Shown here: positions 25,425-35,066 of the stretch, piece by piece
How positions within the stretch are numbered: the stretch's first letter is position 1
How the letters are laid out: each line of letters starts with the position of its first letter
Assembly: GCF_013608025.1 (NCBI RefSeq)
Contig: NZ_VDLV01000001.1
Span: 248,001 to 312,000, forward strand
From: Pseudomonas brassicacearum subsp. neoaurantiaca
GTDB lineage: Bacteria > Pseudomonadota > Gammaproteobacteria > Pseudomonadales > Pseudomonadaceae
DNA length: 64,000 nucleotides
Direction: 5' to 3'
Notes under the pieces: generated by a model
Told to the model about the DNA's origin: nothing
The model's database searches: none
Seen by the model: the letters and a program-made list of their open reading frames with translations, nothing else
Made by a program: the position numbers and the translations under genes

Positions 25425-26273
25425 ATGAAACTGTTGCGTTACGGCGAAAAAGGTTCGGAAAAACCCGGGCTGCTGGATGACGACCATCAGATCCGCGACC
25501 TGTCGGGCCACGTGCCGGACATTGCCGGAAATGTCCTGGGGCCGGAAGGCCTGGCAAAACTCGCCGCCATCGACCCGCGCAGCCTGCCGGTGGTGGCCGG
25601 GCAGCCGCGGATCGGCCCGTGCGTCGGCCAGGTCGGCAAGTTCATCTGCATCGGTTTGAACTACGCCGACCATGCCGCCGAGTCGAACATGGAAGTGCCA
25701 AAGGAACCGATCATCTTCAACAAATGGACCAGCGCTATTTGCGGTCCGAACGACGATATCCAGATTCCCCGTGGCTCGCTCAAGACCGATTGGGAAGTCG
25801 AGCTGGGCGTGGTTATCGGCAAAGGCGGGCGCTACATCGACGAAGCGAACGCCCTGGAGCATGTCGCCGGTTATTGCGTCATCAACGACGTGTCGGAGCG
25901 CGAGTGGCAGCTCGAACGCGGCGGCACCTGGGACAAAGGCAAGGGCTTCGACACCTTCGGCCCCCTCGGCCCATGGCTGGTGACCAAGGATGAGATCCCC
26001 GACCCGCATGCGCTGAACCTGTGGCTGGAAGTCGACGGGCATCGCTATCAGGACGGCAATACTCGTACGCTGATATTCAGCGTGCCGCAATTGATCGCCT
26101 ACCTCAGCCGATGCATGAGCCTGCAACCGGGCGACGTCATCTCCACCGGAACGCCACCGGGCGTTGGGCTGGGCATCAAGCCCAACCCGGTGTTCCTGCG
26201 CCCGGGCCAGACCATGCGCCTTGGTATCGAGGGCTTGGGCGAGCAGCGTCAGGTGACCGTGCAGGCGGATTGA
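25425..26273 (+). CDS. FAH-family 2,4-diketo-3-deoxy-sugar-acid hydrolase
   Basis: A 282-residue fumarylacetoacetate-hydrolase-fold enzyme. The core is GKFICIGLNYADHAAESNMEVPKEPIIFNKWTSAICGP, then the metal-binding DWEVELGVVIGK and VAGYCVINDVSERE, and the C-terminal GDVISTGTPPGVG. It resembles the hydrolases that split 2,4-diketo-3-deoxy acids into pyruvate plus a hydroxy acid (lactate or glycolate) after the SDR step. It closes the MFS-SDR-FAH operon and is followed by a REPIN. Together with the KdaD-like gene on the other arm, the cluster has two possible fates for one intermediate. Confidence 0.83.
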   Translation: MKLLRYGEKGSEKPGLLDDDHQIRDLSGHVPDIAGNVLGPEGLAKLAAIDPRSLPVVAGQPRIGPCVGQVGKFICIGLNYADHAAESNMEVPKEPIIFNKWTSAICGPNDDIQIPRGSLKTDWEVELGVVIGKGGRYIDEANALEHVAGYCVINDVSEREWQLERGGTWDKGKGFDTFGPLGPWLVTKDEIPDPHALNLWLEVDGHRYQDGNTRTLIFSVPQLIAYLSRCMSLQPGDVISTGTPPGVGLGIKPNPVFLRPGQTMRLGIEGLGEQRQVTVQAD

Positions 26274-26297
26274 TCACTGGCTTCGCTGGCGCCTTCT

Positions 26298-26388
26298 TCG
26301 CGAGCAGGCTCGCTCCCACACGGTCCTTTGCACACCAAAGATCCCTTGTGGGAGCGAGCCTGCTCCGGGCGGCGATCCGACGAAAGCG
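26298..26388. repeat. REPIN-like inverted pair, near copy of 22979-23069
   Basis: Same inverted CGAGCAGGCTCGCTCCCAC arms, similar spacer length and the same CCGGGCGGCGATCCGACGAA tail as the element 3.3 kb upstream. The two flank the MFS-SDR-FAH operon on both sides. Confidence 0.85.
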
Positions 26389-26476
26389 GTAGTCCAGCTG
26401 TAGTAGATAGATTTATTGTCCTCGCCACGAAAAATCCTCGAAGATGCGCAACTGATTCGAGAGAACGATTCGATCC

Positions 26477-27367
26477 ATGAGCGACGACTCCCACGCACGT
26501 TTTTGCCGTTTTCAAACCCCGGATCCCAGCATCCCTCCACGCGAGCAATCACCAATGCTCCCGCAGGAGTTGGCCTGGGCGCGGGAGCGTGCCTTCATGC
26601 ACCGCTTCAGTTGGTTCGTGGTGCTGCTGCCGCCGTTGAGCATCGGCCTCGTGCTGCCAGGCTTGGCATACTTGACGATCCTGGGCCTGACTCAGAAATT
26701 ATTCGCCCCGGACCTGGATGTCGACCGGATCGTCGGTGATTCCCTGGGCTGGCTGGCGCTGGTGACGGTCCTTTTCGTCGCCGGTTGGGCATTGTCCAAT
26801 TACCTGCGCGACTCACGGGACCCGACCAAGCGCTACTGGCAATCGTTGCCAGATCAAGGACTGGTCGAGCTTGAGCGTCATACATTGGTCTCGGGCATCA
26901 GCCTTTGGGCCAACGACTTTGACCCGGACTGCAACAGCCTCACCCTGTGGAAGAACGACAAGCTGGTGAGCGTGCAAAGCTCCGGCGTGTCGCAGTGGAT
27001 CCTCGCCATGACCGCAGCCGGCCACTGGCTGGTGCTCAAGGACGAGTTTCCCGGTGACTTCTGCTATGGGCGAGAAGGGCGGATGCCCGAGAAGGACAAG
27101 CAGATGCAACCCCGTCAGCAACTGGCGATTGCCTTTGCGCCCGGAACTCAACTCGAGCTGGGCCAGCGCTTTGAAGGTGCGCCTGTGCCCTTGGTGGAAA
27201 CGCCCTATTGGATGTCCGCCGATGAGATCAAGCGCCTCACCGAAGCCGCCCATCACTGGATCTTCTTCCCGCCGGACCGTTACGCCGTGGTCAATGCCCA
27301 GGACGCTCGCTGGGTACAGCGATTGGTGGAAAGGGCACAAGCCAGTGTCGGGCCTCAGCATGAGTGA
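26477..27367 (+). CDS. Unknown membrane protein, copy 1 of a tandem pair
   Basis: I do not recognise this 296-residue family. It has a charged N-terminal tail, two hydrophobic segments (about residues 40-65 and 85-105) and a large soluble C-terminal part. Conspicuous stretches are REQSPMLPQELAWARERA, DSRDPTKRYWQSLPDQGLVE, SSGVSQWILAMTAAGHWLVL and TPYWMSADEIKRL. The next gene is a clear paralogue that starts eight bases before this one stops, so the pair arose by tandem duplication and is co-translated. There is no informative neighbour. No strong ribosome site is visible before the ATG. Confidence 0.72.
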   Translation: MSDDSHARFCRFQTPDPSIPPREQSPMLPQELAWARERAFMHRFSWFVVLLPPLSIGLVLPGLAYLTILGLTQKLFAPDLDVDRIVGDSLGWLALVTVLFVAGWALSNYLRDSRDPTKRYWQSLPDQGLVELERHTLVSGISLWANDFDPDCNSLTLWKNDKLVSVQSSGVSQWILAMTAAGHWLVLKDEFPGDFCYGREGRMPEKDKQMQPRQQLAIAFAPGTQLELGQRFEGAPVPLVETPYWMSADEIKRLTEAAHHWIFFPPDRYAVVNAQDARWVQRLVERAQASVGPQHE

Positions 27368-28259
27368 CGAGCTCTACAAGCAAAGGCTCCGCTTCGAGAC
27401 GCCTGATCCAGGCATCGGCCCTCGCGAGCAATCACCGATGCTCCCGCAGGAATTGGCCTGGGCGCGCGAGCGTGCATCAACGCACCGCTTCAGCTGGGTC
27501 ATGGTGCTGGCGGCGCCGGTGAGCGTTGGCCTGATGCTGCCAAGCCTGGCGTTCGTGATTGGCTTGGGTCTTGTCGAGAAATGGTTCGTCCCGGGCCTGG
27601 ATGTCGACCGGATCATCGATGGATCCTGGGGCTGGCAGATATTGGCGACTGTGCTTTCTATCGGCGGTTGGGCATTGTCCAATTACCGGCGCGACTCACG
27701 GGACCCGACCAAGCGCTACTGGCAATCGATGCCGGATCGAGGGTTGGTCGAGCTTGAGCGTCACACGCTGATCTCCGGCATCAGCCTGTGGGCCAGTGAT
27801 AATCCCGAGCACGACAGCCTCATGCTGTGGCAAAACGACAAGCTGGTGCGGGTGCAAAGTTCCGGCGTGTCGCAGTGGATCCTGGCCATGACCACGGCCG
27901 GCCATTGGCTGGTGCTCATGGAGGAATTTCCTGGCGTCTTCCGCCATGGACAAGTCAGCCGAATGCCTGCGCCCGAACAGCGGATGAAGCCCCAACAGCA
28001 ATTGGCGATTGCCTTTGCCCCAGGGACTCACGTGACGCTGGGCGAGCGTTTCGACGGTGCGCCGGTGCCGCTGACGGAATCCTCGTACTGGATGTCCGCC
28101 GACGAGTCCAGTCGCCTCGCCGAAGCCTCCCATCGCTGGGGCTTTTCCTCGTCGGACCGTTACGCTGTGATCAACGACCGGGACGCCGATTGGGTGCAAC
28201 GACTGGTTGATAAAGCGCTGGCGGACAAGGCGCGGGGCAGCACCGGCCGTCACGGCTGA
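27360..28259 (+). CDS. Unknown membrane protein, copy 2 of a tandem pair
   Basis: A 299-residue paralogue of the preceding gene, similar over its whole length: REQSPMLPQELAWARERA is identical, and DSRDPTKRYWQSMPDRGLVE and SSGVSQWILAMTTAGHWLVL are nearly so. The same two hydrophobic segments are kept. The chosen ATG at 27360 gives MSDELYKQRLRF, matching the start of copy 1, although the frame is open further upstream. The C-terminal tail differs (DKALADKARGSTGRHG). Its last codons overlap the MFS-like remnant on the other strand. Function is unknown. Confidence 0.72.
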   Translation: MSDELYKQRLRFETPDPGIGPREQSPMLPQELAWARERASTHRFSWVMVLAAPVSVGLMLPSLAFVIGLGLVEKWFVPGLDVDRIIDGSWGWQILATVLSIGGWALSNYRRDSRDPTKRYWQSMPDRGLVELERHTLISGISLWASDNPEHDSLMLWQNDKLVRVQSSGVSQWILAMTTAGHWLVLMEEFPGVFRHGQVSRMPAPEQRMKPQQQLAIAFAPGTHVTLGERFDGAPVPLTESSYWMSADESSRLAEASHRWGFSSSDRYAVINDRDADWVQRLVDKALADKARGSTGRHG

Positions 28260-28440
28260 GCGTCCGCCAACGTGACGCGGGTCTCTCGGGGTGCGAAGGC
28301 GCTGATGGCGGTTGCCGACAGGGCGAGCAACGCACCGACGGCGGCAAGCCCGATCCAGCCGCTCCGGTGGACGCCGTAGTTGCCCAAGGCCGCGCCGAGT
28401 GCCAGGGCGCAACACACCGCCATGACGCCGACCAGACGAG
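28250..28440 (-). pseudogene. C-terminal remnant of an MFS-type transporter gene
   Basis: On the minus strand a short stretch reads like the last helices of a DHA1-type MFS exporter: hydrophobic LVGVMAVCCALALGAALGNYG and WIGLAAVGALLALSATAISAF, then a charged tail and stop. Upstream (toward higher coordinates) the frame becomes non-membrane sequence and then antisense to the RND gene, so the N-terminal part is missing. It abuts an HxlR-like remnant on the other strand, consistent with one deletion across a former divergent pair. Family assignment is tentative. Confidence 0.45.
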
Positions 28441-28479
28441 CGGGGATCACGCTCGACGTTCCATGGCGAAACGTGCAAT

Positions 28480-28643
28480 GGGCGATGCACTTTGTGCATC
28501 GCGCCTGTGGGCACGACGTGGGGGTGGCGAGTGTCTGCCCGAACTGCGGTGTGCCGGTTGAACGCAAGGATTTGCAGCCGTCGATCAGCGAACGCTTCCT
28601 CGCCGAGCGCACGGCCCGTCGGGAAGCGTTCAAGGGCAAGTAG
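28480..28643 (+). pseudogene. C-terminal remnant of an HxlR-like regulator gene
   Basis: The plus-strand frame ends with FVHRACGHDVGVASVCPNCGVPVE and a basic helix (ISERFLAERTARREAFKG). A Cys-rich tail of the GHDV...C..CG kind is typical of the C-terminus of some HxlR-type winged-helix regulators. The DNA-binding part is absent: sequence before about 28480 does not continue the domain. The junction with the MFS-like remnant lies near 28440-28490. Alternatively it is a small zinc-ribbon protein starting at the ATG at 28485. Confidence 0.45.
28484..28500. repeat. Perfect short palindrome at the scar
   Basis: GATGCAC-TTT-GTGCATC is a perfect 7+7 inverted repeat exactly where the two gene remnants meet. 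It may have promoted the deletion or be a leftover operator; neither is shown. Confidence 0.4.
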
Positions 28644-28656
28644 CGCCCGCCGACCC

Positions 28657-31600
28657 TCAGTCGGATTTGCGACGCGTGACGCGCTTCATCACCACCACGA
28701 AGAATACCGGGACAAACACCACCGCCAGTGTGGCCGTGACCATGCCGCCGATCACGCCGGTACCAATGGCCTGCTGGCTCGCCGAGCTGGCACCCGTGGC
28801 AACCGCCAGCGGGACCACGCCCAGGATGAACGCCAACGACGTCATGATGATCGGCCGCAGGCGCAGGCGCGCGGCCTGGAGCGTGGCGTCGATCAGGTCG
28901 TGGCCTTCGTCGTACAGGCTCTTGGCGAATTCGATGATCAGGATCGCGTTTTTCGCCGACAGGCCGATGATGGTGATCAGCCCGATCTTGAAGAACACGT
29001 CGTTGGGCATGCCGCGCAACGACACCGCCAATACCGCGCCGAGCACGCCCAGCGGCACGACCAGCAATACCGAGGTGGGAATCGACCAACTCTCGTACAG
29101 CGCCGCCAGGCACAGGAACACCACCAGCAGCGACAGGCCCAGCAGGATCGGCGCCTGGCTGCCGGACAAACGTTCCTGCAATGACAATCCAGTCCATTCC
29201 TGGCCCATGCCTTTTGGCCCTTGGGCGACGAGCCGCTCGATTTCGGCCATGGCTTGCCCGGTGCTGTAGCCCGGTGCCGGTTCGCCGGAAATGCTCACCG
29301 CCGGGTAGCCGTTGTAGCGGGTCAGTTGCGCCGGCCCTTGGGTCCAGCGGGCCTGGACGAACGCCGACAACGGCACCATTTCTCCACTGCTGTTGCGCAC
29401 GTGGATCTTCAGCAGATCCTCGACCTGGCTGCGCTGGTCGCCTTCGGCCTGGACCACCACGCGCTGCATGCGCCCTTGGTTCGGGAAGTCGTTGATATAG
29501 GCCGAGCCTACCGCCGTAGACAACACGCCGCCGACATCGGCAAAGGAAATGCCCAAGGCATTCGCCTGTTTGCGATCCACCTCCAATTGCACCTGCGGCG
29601 CTTCCGCCAGGGCACTCTCGCGCACGTTCATCAACATCGGGCTTTTTTCAGCGGCGGCGAGCAGTTCGCTGCGGGCCTGCATCAACGTGGCGTGGCCGAG
29701 GCCGCCGCGATCCTGCAAGCGGAACTCGAAACCGCTGGAAGTGCCGAGGCCGTCCACCGGCGGCGGCAGCACCGAGAACGCCATGGCGTCTTTGATCGCA
29801 CCGAATGCCTGGTTGGCGCGCTCGGCGATGGACGCCGCCGAATCATCGCCACCGCGCTGCGACCAATCCTTCAACGTGGTGAACGCCAACGCCGCGTTCT
29901 GCCCGCTGCCGGAAAAGCTGAAGCCAAGTATCACCGTGCTGTCTCCAACGCCCGGCTCGCCGGCATTGTGCGCCTCGATCTGTTCGACGACCTGCACCGT
30001 GCGGTTCTTGCTCGCGCCCGCAGGCAACTGGATGTCGGTGATGGTGTAGCCCTGGTCTTCCACCGGCAGGAACGAGGAGGGCAGGCGACTGAACAGCAGG
30101 CCCATGCCCACCAGCAGCACACCGTAGATCAATAGATAACGGCCGCTGCGTTTCAGCGCATAGGTCACCCAACCTTGATAGCGGTCACCGAATCGATCGA
30201 AGCCACGGTTGAACCAACCGAAGAATCCGCGCTTGGCGTGATGGTCGCCTGGCGCGATTGGCTTGAGCAAGGTCGCGCACAGCGCCGGGATCAACGTCAG
30301 TGCGAGAAACGCCGAGAACAGAATCGACGTCGCCATCGACAACGAGAACTGCTGGTAGATAACCCCCACCGAGCCCTGCATGAACGCCATCGGAATGAAC
30401 ACCGCCACCAGCACCAGGGTGATGCCGATGATTGCCCCGGTGATCTGGCTCATCGCCTTGCGCGTCGCGTCCTTGGGCGACAGGCCTTCCTGGGCCATGA
30501 TCCGCTCGACGTTTTCCACCACCACGATGGCATCGTCCACCAGGATGCCGATGGCCAGGACCATGCCGAACATGGTCAACACGTTGATCGAGAAACCCAG
30601 GGCGAGCATAGTCGCGAAGGTGCCCATCAGCGCCACCGGCACCACCAACGTGGGGATCAGCGTGTAGCGGATGTTCTGCAAGAACAGGAACATCACCGCG
30701 AACACCAGCAGCATCGCCTCGCCGAGGGTATAGACCACTTTCGTGATCGAGACTTTGACGAATGGCGATGTGTCGTAGGGAATCTTGTATTCCACGCCGG
30801 CGGGGAAGTAGCGCGCCAGCTCATCCATCTTGTTGCGCACCAGGGTCGCGGTGTTCAACGCATTGGCCCCGGGGGATAGCTGCACCGCCACGGCAGTCGA
30901 CGGCTTGCCGTTCAGGCGCGTGGAGAACTGGTATTCCTGGCTGCCGATTTCCACCCGCGCGACATCGGCGATGCGCACCGTCGAACCGTCGGGGTTGGCC
31001 TTGAGCACGATGTCGGCGAATTCCTGCGGCGTCGAGAGCTGGCCCTTGACGACGATGGTCGCAGTGATTTCCTGGGTGCTGCGGCTCGGCAGGTCGCCGA
31101 GGCTGCCGGCCGAGACCTGGGCGTTCTGCGCGACGATGGCGGCATTGACGTCCGCCGGGGTCAGGTTGAAACCCACCAGCTTGCGCGGATCGATCCAGAT
31201 CCGCATGGCCCGCTCGGCGCCGTACAGCTGGGCCTTGCCGACGCCGTCCAGGCGCTTGATCTCGTTCATCACGTTGCGCGCCAGGTAATCGCTGAGCGCC
31301 ACATCGTCGAGCTTGCCGTCGCTGGAGGTGAGGGTAATCAGCAGCAGGAAGCCGGCGGAAACCTTGTCCACCTGCAAGCCCTGTTGGGTGACCGCTTGCG
31401 GCAGGCGCGACTCCACGGCCTTGAGGCGGTTTTGCACATCGACCTGGGCCAATTCCGGATTCGTGCCCGGTTGAAACGTCGCGGTGATCGTGGCGCTGCC
31501 GAGGCTGCTCTGGGATTCGAAATACAGCAGGTTGTCGGCGCCGTTGAGTTCTTCCTCGATCAGGCTGACCACGCTCTCGTCGATGGTTTGCGCCGACGCG

Positions 31601-31752
31601 CCCGGGTATACCGCGTAGATCTCGATCTGCGGGGGCGCCACGACCGGGTATTGCGCCACCGGCAGCTGAGGGATGGCGAGAATGCCGGCGAGGAGGATGA
31701 ACAGCGCGACGACCCAGGCGAACACCGGGCGGTCGATGAAGAAATGCGGCAT
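28657..31752 (-). CDS. RND multidrug efflux permease (HAE1 family)
   Basis: A 1031-residue inner-membrane proton/drug antiporter of the AcrB/Mex class. It starts MPHFFIDRPVFAWVVALFILLAG and has the HAE1 periplasmic motif QLPVAQYPVVAPPQI. The paired proton-relay aspartates lie in GILVDDAIVVVENVER, and the second-half helices are normal (GLITIIGLSAKNAILIIEFAK). The length is typical. It starts three bases after the stop of its membrane-fusion partner. No outer-membrane channel gene or local regulator is adjacent, so it probably shares a channel encoded elsewhere. Confidence 0.93.
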   Translation of the reverse strand: MPHFFIDRPVFAWVVALFILLAGILAIPQLPVAQYPVVAPPQIEIYAVYPGASAQTIDESVVSLIEEELNGADNLLYFESQSSLGSATITATFQPGTNPELAQVDVQNRLKAVESRLPQAVTQQGLQVDKVSAGFLLLITLTSSDGKLDDVALSDYLARNVMNEIKRLDGVGKAQLYGAERAMRIWIDPRKLVGFNLTPADVNAAIVAQNAQVSAGSLGDLPSRSTQEITATIVVKGQLSTPQEFADIVLKANPDGSTVRIADVARVEIGSQEYQFSTRLNGKPSTAVAVQLSPGANALNTATLVRNKMDELARYFPAGVEYKIPYDTSPFVKVSITKVVYTLGEAMLLVFAVMFLFLQNIRYTLIPTLVVPVALMGTFATMLALGFSINVLTMFGMVLAIGILVDDAIVVVENVERIMAQEGLSPKDATRKAMSQITGAIIGITLVLVAVFIPMAFMQGSVGVIYQQFSLSMATSILFSAFLALTLIPALCATLLKPIAPGDHHAKRGFFGWFNRGFDRFGDRYQGWVTYALKRSGRYLLIYGVLLVGMGLLFSRLPSSFLPVEDQGYTITDIQLPAGASKNRTVQVVEQIEAHNAGEPGVGDSTVILGFSFSGSGQNAALAFTTLKDWSQRGGDDSAASIAERANQAFGAIKDAMAFSVLPPPVDGLGTSSGFEFRLQDRGGLGHATLMQARSELLAAAEKSPMLMNVRESALAEAPQVQLEVDRKQANALGISFADVGGVLSTAVGSAYINDFPNQGRMQRVVVQAEGDQRSQVEDLLKIHVRNSSGEMVPLSAFVQARWTQGPAQLTRYNGYPAVSISGEPAPGYSTGQAMAEIERLVAQGPKGMGQEWTGLSLQERLSGSQAPILLGLSLLVVFLCLAALYESWSIPTSVLLVVPLGVLGAVLAVSLRGMPNDVFFKIGLITIIGLSAKNAILIIEFAKSLYDEGHDLIDATLQAARLRLRPIIMTSLAFILGVVPLAVATGASSASQQAIGTGVIGGMVTATLAVVFVPVFFVVVMKRVTRRKSD

Positions 31753-31755
31753 GGC

Positions 31756-32925
31756 TTAGCGTCCTGCCTGTTGCCCGGGAACCTGGGCGAGGGGAAGAGG
31801 GGATTCATCGACCTGGACTTTTTCACCGGGGCGGGCATGCTGGACGCCTTCGACGACGATGCGGTCGCCCGGCTTCAAGCCTTCGGTAACGATCCATCGA
31901 TCGTCCTGTGCCGCGCCTAATTGCACCGGTTGCTGGCTGACCTTTTGCTCGGCGTCCAGCAGCAACACCTGGGCGATGCCGGCGCTGTCGCGCATGATCG
32001 CCCGTTGCGGCACGGTGATGCCTTGGCTGTTCACTGCCTGCTCCAGGCGCACCCGGATGAAACTGCCGGGCAGCAGGTCCAGGTCCGGGTTGGGAAACTC
32101 GCTGCGCAGGGTGATCTGGCCGGTGCCCGGGTCGACGCTGAGGTCGGTGAAGAGCAACTTGCCGGGCAGCGGATAGGGGCTGCCGTCGTCCTGGATCAAT
32201 GTGGCCTTGGCCTGGCCTTGGCCGACCGCTTGCAACTGACCGGCACGAAAGGCGCGGCGCAGGTCGTTGAGTTCACGGGTCGATTGGGTGAGGTCGGCGT
32301 GGATCGGGTCCAGTTGCTGGATCAGCGCCAACGGCGTGGTTTCGTTCTGCCCCACCAGCGCGCCTTCGGTCACCAGGGCGCGACCGATGCGCCCGGAAAT
32401 CGGCGCGGTCACCGTGGCATAACCCAGGTTCAGCTTGGCCCGTTCCACCGCGGCTTTGTTGGCGGCGACATCGGCTGCGGTCTGGCGCACGTTGGCCCGG
32501 GCGTTGTCATAGTCCTGGCCGCTGATGGCTTGGTCATCGATCAATTGGGCATAGCGCTGCGCCTGCAACCGCGCCTGGAACGCATTGGCCTCGGCCTTGC
32601 GCAACGCCGCCTCGGCGCTGTCCAGGTCGGCCTTGAACGGGGCCGGGTCGATGCGAAACAGCACCTGCCCCTGCTTGACGTCGCTGCCTTCGTGATAGAC
32701 CCGTTGCAAGACCACGCCGGCGACCCGGGCGCGGACTTCGGCCACTCGCGGTGCGGCGATGCGGCCGCTCAGCTCGTTGCTGATGGACAGGGGGCGGGCC
32801 TGGACGGTTTCGACACGCACGCTGGCGGGCGGGGCGGATGCCTCCGGGTCAGAGGCGCTGTCGCAGCCACTGAGCTGCAGTGCGCCGGCCAACAAGCCCA
32901 GTGCGACGAAAGGAATCTTGGACAT
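31756..32925 (-). CDS. RND efflux periplasmic adaptor lipoprotein
   Basis: A 389-residue membrane-fusion protein. The signal peptide ends in a lipobox (LSGC) at about residue 21, so it is anchored to the inner membrane by lipid. The lipoyl-like region reads EVRARVAGVVLQRVYHEGSDVKQGQVLFRIDP, a helical hairpin follows, then TVTAPISGRIGRALVTEGALVGQ and a C-terminal beta domain with ITVPQRAIMRD. GGGGAAG precedes the ATG. It is the first gene of a two-gene pump operon with the RND permease. Confidence 0.92.
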   Translation of the reverse strand: MSKIPFVALGLLAGALQLSGCDSASDPEASAPPASVRVETVQARPLSISNELSGRIAAPRVAEVRARVAGVVLQRVYHEGSDVKQGQVLFRIDPAPFKADLDSAEAALRKAEANAFQARLQAQRYAQLIDDQAISGQDYDNARANVRQTAADVAANKAAVERAKLNLGYATVTAPISGRIGRALVTEGALVGQNETTPLALIQQLDPIHADLTQSTRELNDLRRAFRAGQLQAVGQGQAKATLIQDDGSPYPLPGKLLFTDLSVDPGTGQITLRSEFPNPDLDLLPGSFIRVRLEQAVNSQGITVPQRAIMRDSAGIAQVLLLDAEQKVSQQPVQLGAAQDDRWIVTEGLKPGDRIVVEGVQHARPGEKVQVDESPLPLAQVPGQQAGR

Positions 32926-33014
32926 GGTGCTTCCCCACTATTGAGCCGGCCATGATAGGGATCGAGGCCAACGCCAGGGGTGAAGGTTTGTAGGGGCTCT
33001 GTGAAATTGTGTAA

Positions 33015-35066
33015 TCAGATCCGAAAATGCCCCACCAATTGTTGCTGATGGTTGGCCATGGCATGCAACGAATGGCTCGCCTGCGAGGCTTCCTCCATGC
33101 GGCTGGTCAAGGTCTCGCTGATCCCGCGTATATCACTGACGCGGTGGCTGATGTCTTCGACGACAGCGCTTTGCTCCAGGGCTGCGCTGGCGATCTGCTG
33201 GTTCATGTGTTCGATCACTTCCACGGCGTCGGTGATGCGCTGTAGCGCGGCCTGGGTCTTATCGACTTGAACGACGCTGTCCCTGGCCAGCTCACGGCTC
33301 GACTGGGTGCTGTGCACGACGTCCTGGCTCAGTTGCTGCAACGCTTCGATCACCGAGCGTATCTGCTCGACGGAGTTTTGCGTATTGCTCGCCAAATGCC
33401 GCACTTCATCGGCCACCACCGCGAAACCACGACCCTGTTCGCCAGCGCGGGCGGCCTCGATGGCGGCATTCAACGCCAGCAGGTTGGTCTGCTGGGCAAT
33501 CGCACAAATCACGTCCAGCACCTGACCGATGTGCTGGCTGTTGCCGGCCAGCGCCTGCACTTGCTCGAGGGTGGTTTCCAGGCAGCGGTCCAGGCTGTCG
33601 ATGCGGGTGACCGCGTTGGCGAACAGCTCACGCCCCGATCGGCTTGCGTTTTCGGCGACGGTGGCGGCATCGGCCGCCTGGTGGGAATGGCGAGCGACCT
33701 CCTGGGCGTTGGTGCTCATTTCATGCAAGGCGGTCGCTGCCAACTCGACTTCCCGGTATTGCGTATGCATGCCCTTGCTGACTTCCCGGGCCACCTGCGC
33801 CGAGGTATCGGCGGTGTTGCGGGTGTCGAGGGCGGCTTGCTGGATGTCGCGGATGATGGGCTGCAATTTATCGAGAAAACGGTTGAACCCGTGCGCCAGA
33901 TGACCCAACTCATCGCGACGGTCGTCGGGCAGGCGCCGGGTGAGATCGCCGTCGCCGTCGACTATCGCATCGAGCAGATGCGCCACCCTCAGCAGCGGCC
34001 GGGTCACGCCGTAAGCGGTGAGCCAGATGAGCAACAGGCCCAAGCCGGCAGCCAGCAAGCCCAAGCTGAGGTTGAACCAGTTGGCTTGGCGGTGCTTGTC
34101 GTCCAGCTGCGCCTGCATGTGTAGCGCCGGCGCTTGCACAAGCGCTTCCGGCACGCGTATCTGCAATTGCCAAGGGGCGTTTTCCGGCGCGGGTTGCACG
34201 GTTTGCTGCACGTCGACAGAAGTACCCGCCACGGTGCCGCTGTGGCCGGCAGTTTGCCCGGAAGGGGAAAGAATGTTGATTTCGCTGTGGCCGGGGTACA
34301 AGTCGTTGGCAAGGCTGGCGGCGAGCTGCTGAAGGGTATCGAGGCTGATGTCCATGCCGACGACACCGATGACGTTGCCCTGGTCCAGCAGCGGTATAGA
34401 GATGCTGCTCATCAACGTCTTCTGGCCTTCGACCTCGATTGCATAGGGCTCCGTCACGCAGGTGTGTTTCCGGGTCTGCGGGCAGATGTACCAGGCGTTT
34501 TCCGGCTCGCTGCCCGGTGGCGCGGTGTTGGCGCTGATCTGGGCTTCGCTGAGCACTTCCTGGACCAGATGGCCGGGTTGGCTTTGCGACCAGTACAGGG
34601 CAAAGCGGCCTGTTTCATTGCCAGCCAGATCGCGTTGGCCTGTGAAACCGGCATCTTCACCGACCAGCGCGTCGGGAAGCAGCACCACGTAAAAGCCGAG
34701 GACTTTTTCGCGGTTCTGAAGGGCTTGGCGGGTCACGGCGATCAGGTCTCGACGCAGCTGTGCTGGCGTCAGTCGCCCGTTCCGCGCCTGGGCGCGCAGT
34801 TGCAGGACCTGTTGGGCAAAACCTTCCCCGTAGGTCGCGGTTTCGCTGAAGAAACGTTCCACTCGCTGACCATGGGCCGAGGCCTGTGCTTGCAGGCCCT
34901 CCAGCGCTGATTGTCCGAGGAGCTGGCTGCTTTGCTGTTTCAGCAATGTGGCGCCTTGCTGGTTCTGATACAGCGAAGCACCGGTCAACGCCCCGACCAC
35001 GGCCAGCAGGCACAGGCCACTCAGAAGCGTGATCCGCCATTGGATGGAGAGACGGGTAAAGAACAT
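33015..35066 (-). CDS. Methyl-accepting chemotaxis protein with periplasmic Cache domain
   Basis: A 683-residue chemoreceptor. A first membrane helix lies near residues 12-30, followed by a large periplasmic dCache-like ligand domain to about 335 ([17 protein letters not shown], then [25 protein letters not shown]). A second helix is followed by HAMP, and a signalling domain whose conserved tip reads [20 protein letters not shown]. Ligands of such domains are often amino acids or other small metabolites; the one here is not known. There is no C-terminal CheR-binding pentapeptide (it ends LVGHFRI). It lies 89 bp upstream of the RND operon on the same strand, but is probably independent. Confidence 0.92.
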   Translation of the reverse strand: MFFTRLSIQWRITLLSGLCLLAVVGALTGASLYQNQQGATLLKQQSSQLLGQSALEGLQAQASAHGQRVERFFSETATYGEGFAQQVLQLRAQARNGRLTPAQLRRDLIAVTRQALQNREKVLGFYVVLLPDALVGEDAGFTGQRDLAGNETGRFALYWSQSQPGHLVQEVLSEAQISANTAPPGSEPENAWYICPQTRKHTCVTEPYAIEVEGQKTLMSSISIPLLDQGNVIGVVGMDISLDTLQQLAASLANDLYPGHSEINILSPSGQTAGHSGTVAGTSVDVQQTVQPAPENAPWQLQIRVPEALVQAPALHMQAQLDDKHRQANWFNLSLGLLAAGLGLLLIWLTAYGVTRPLLRVAHLLDAIVDGDGDLTRRLPDDRRDELGHLAHGFNRFLDKLQPIIRDIQQAALDTRNTADTSAQVAREVSKGMHTQYREVELAATALHEMSTNAQEVARHSHQAADAATVAENASRSGRELFANAVTRIDSLDRCLETTLEQVQALAGNSQHIGQVLDVICAIAQQTNLLALNAAIEAARAGEQGRGFAVVADEVRHLASNTQNSVEQIRSVIEALQQLSQDVVHSTQSSRELARDSVVQVDKTQAALQRITDAVEVIEHMNQQIASAALEQSAVVEDISHRVSDIRGISETLTSRMEEASQASHSLHAMANHQQQLVGHFRI

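Noticed and set aside
22979..26388. Possible CRISPR-like repeats or insertion-sequence ends
   Set aside because: The repeated palindromes are few, dispersed, without regular spacers or a transposase between them, and match REP/REPIN structure.
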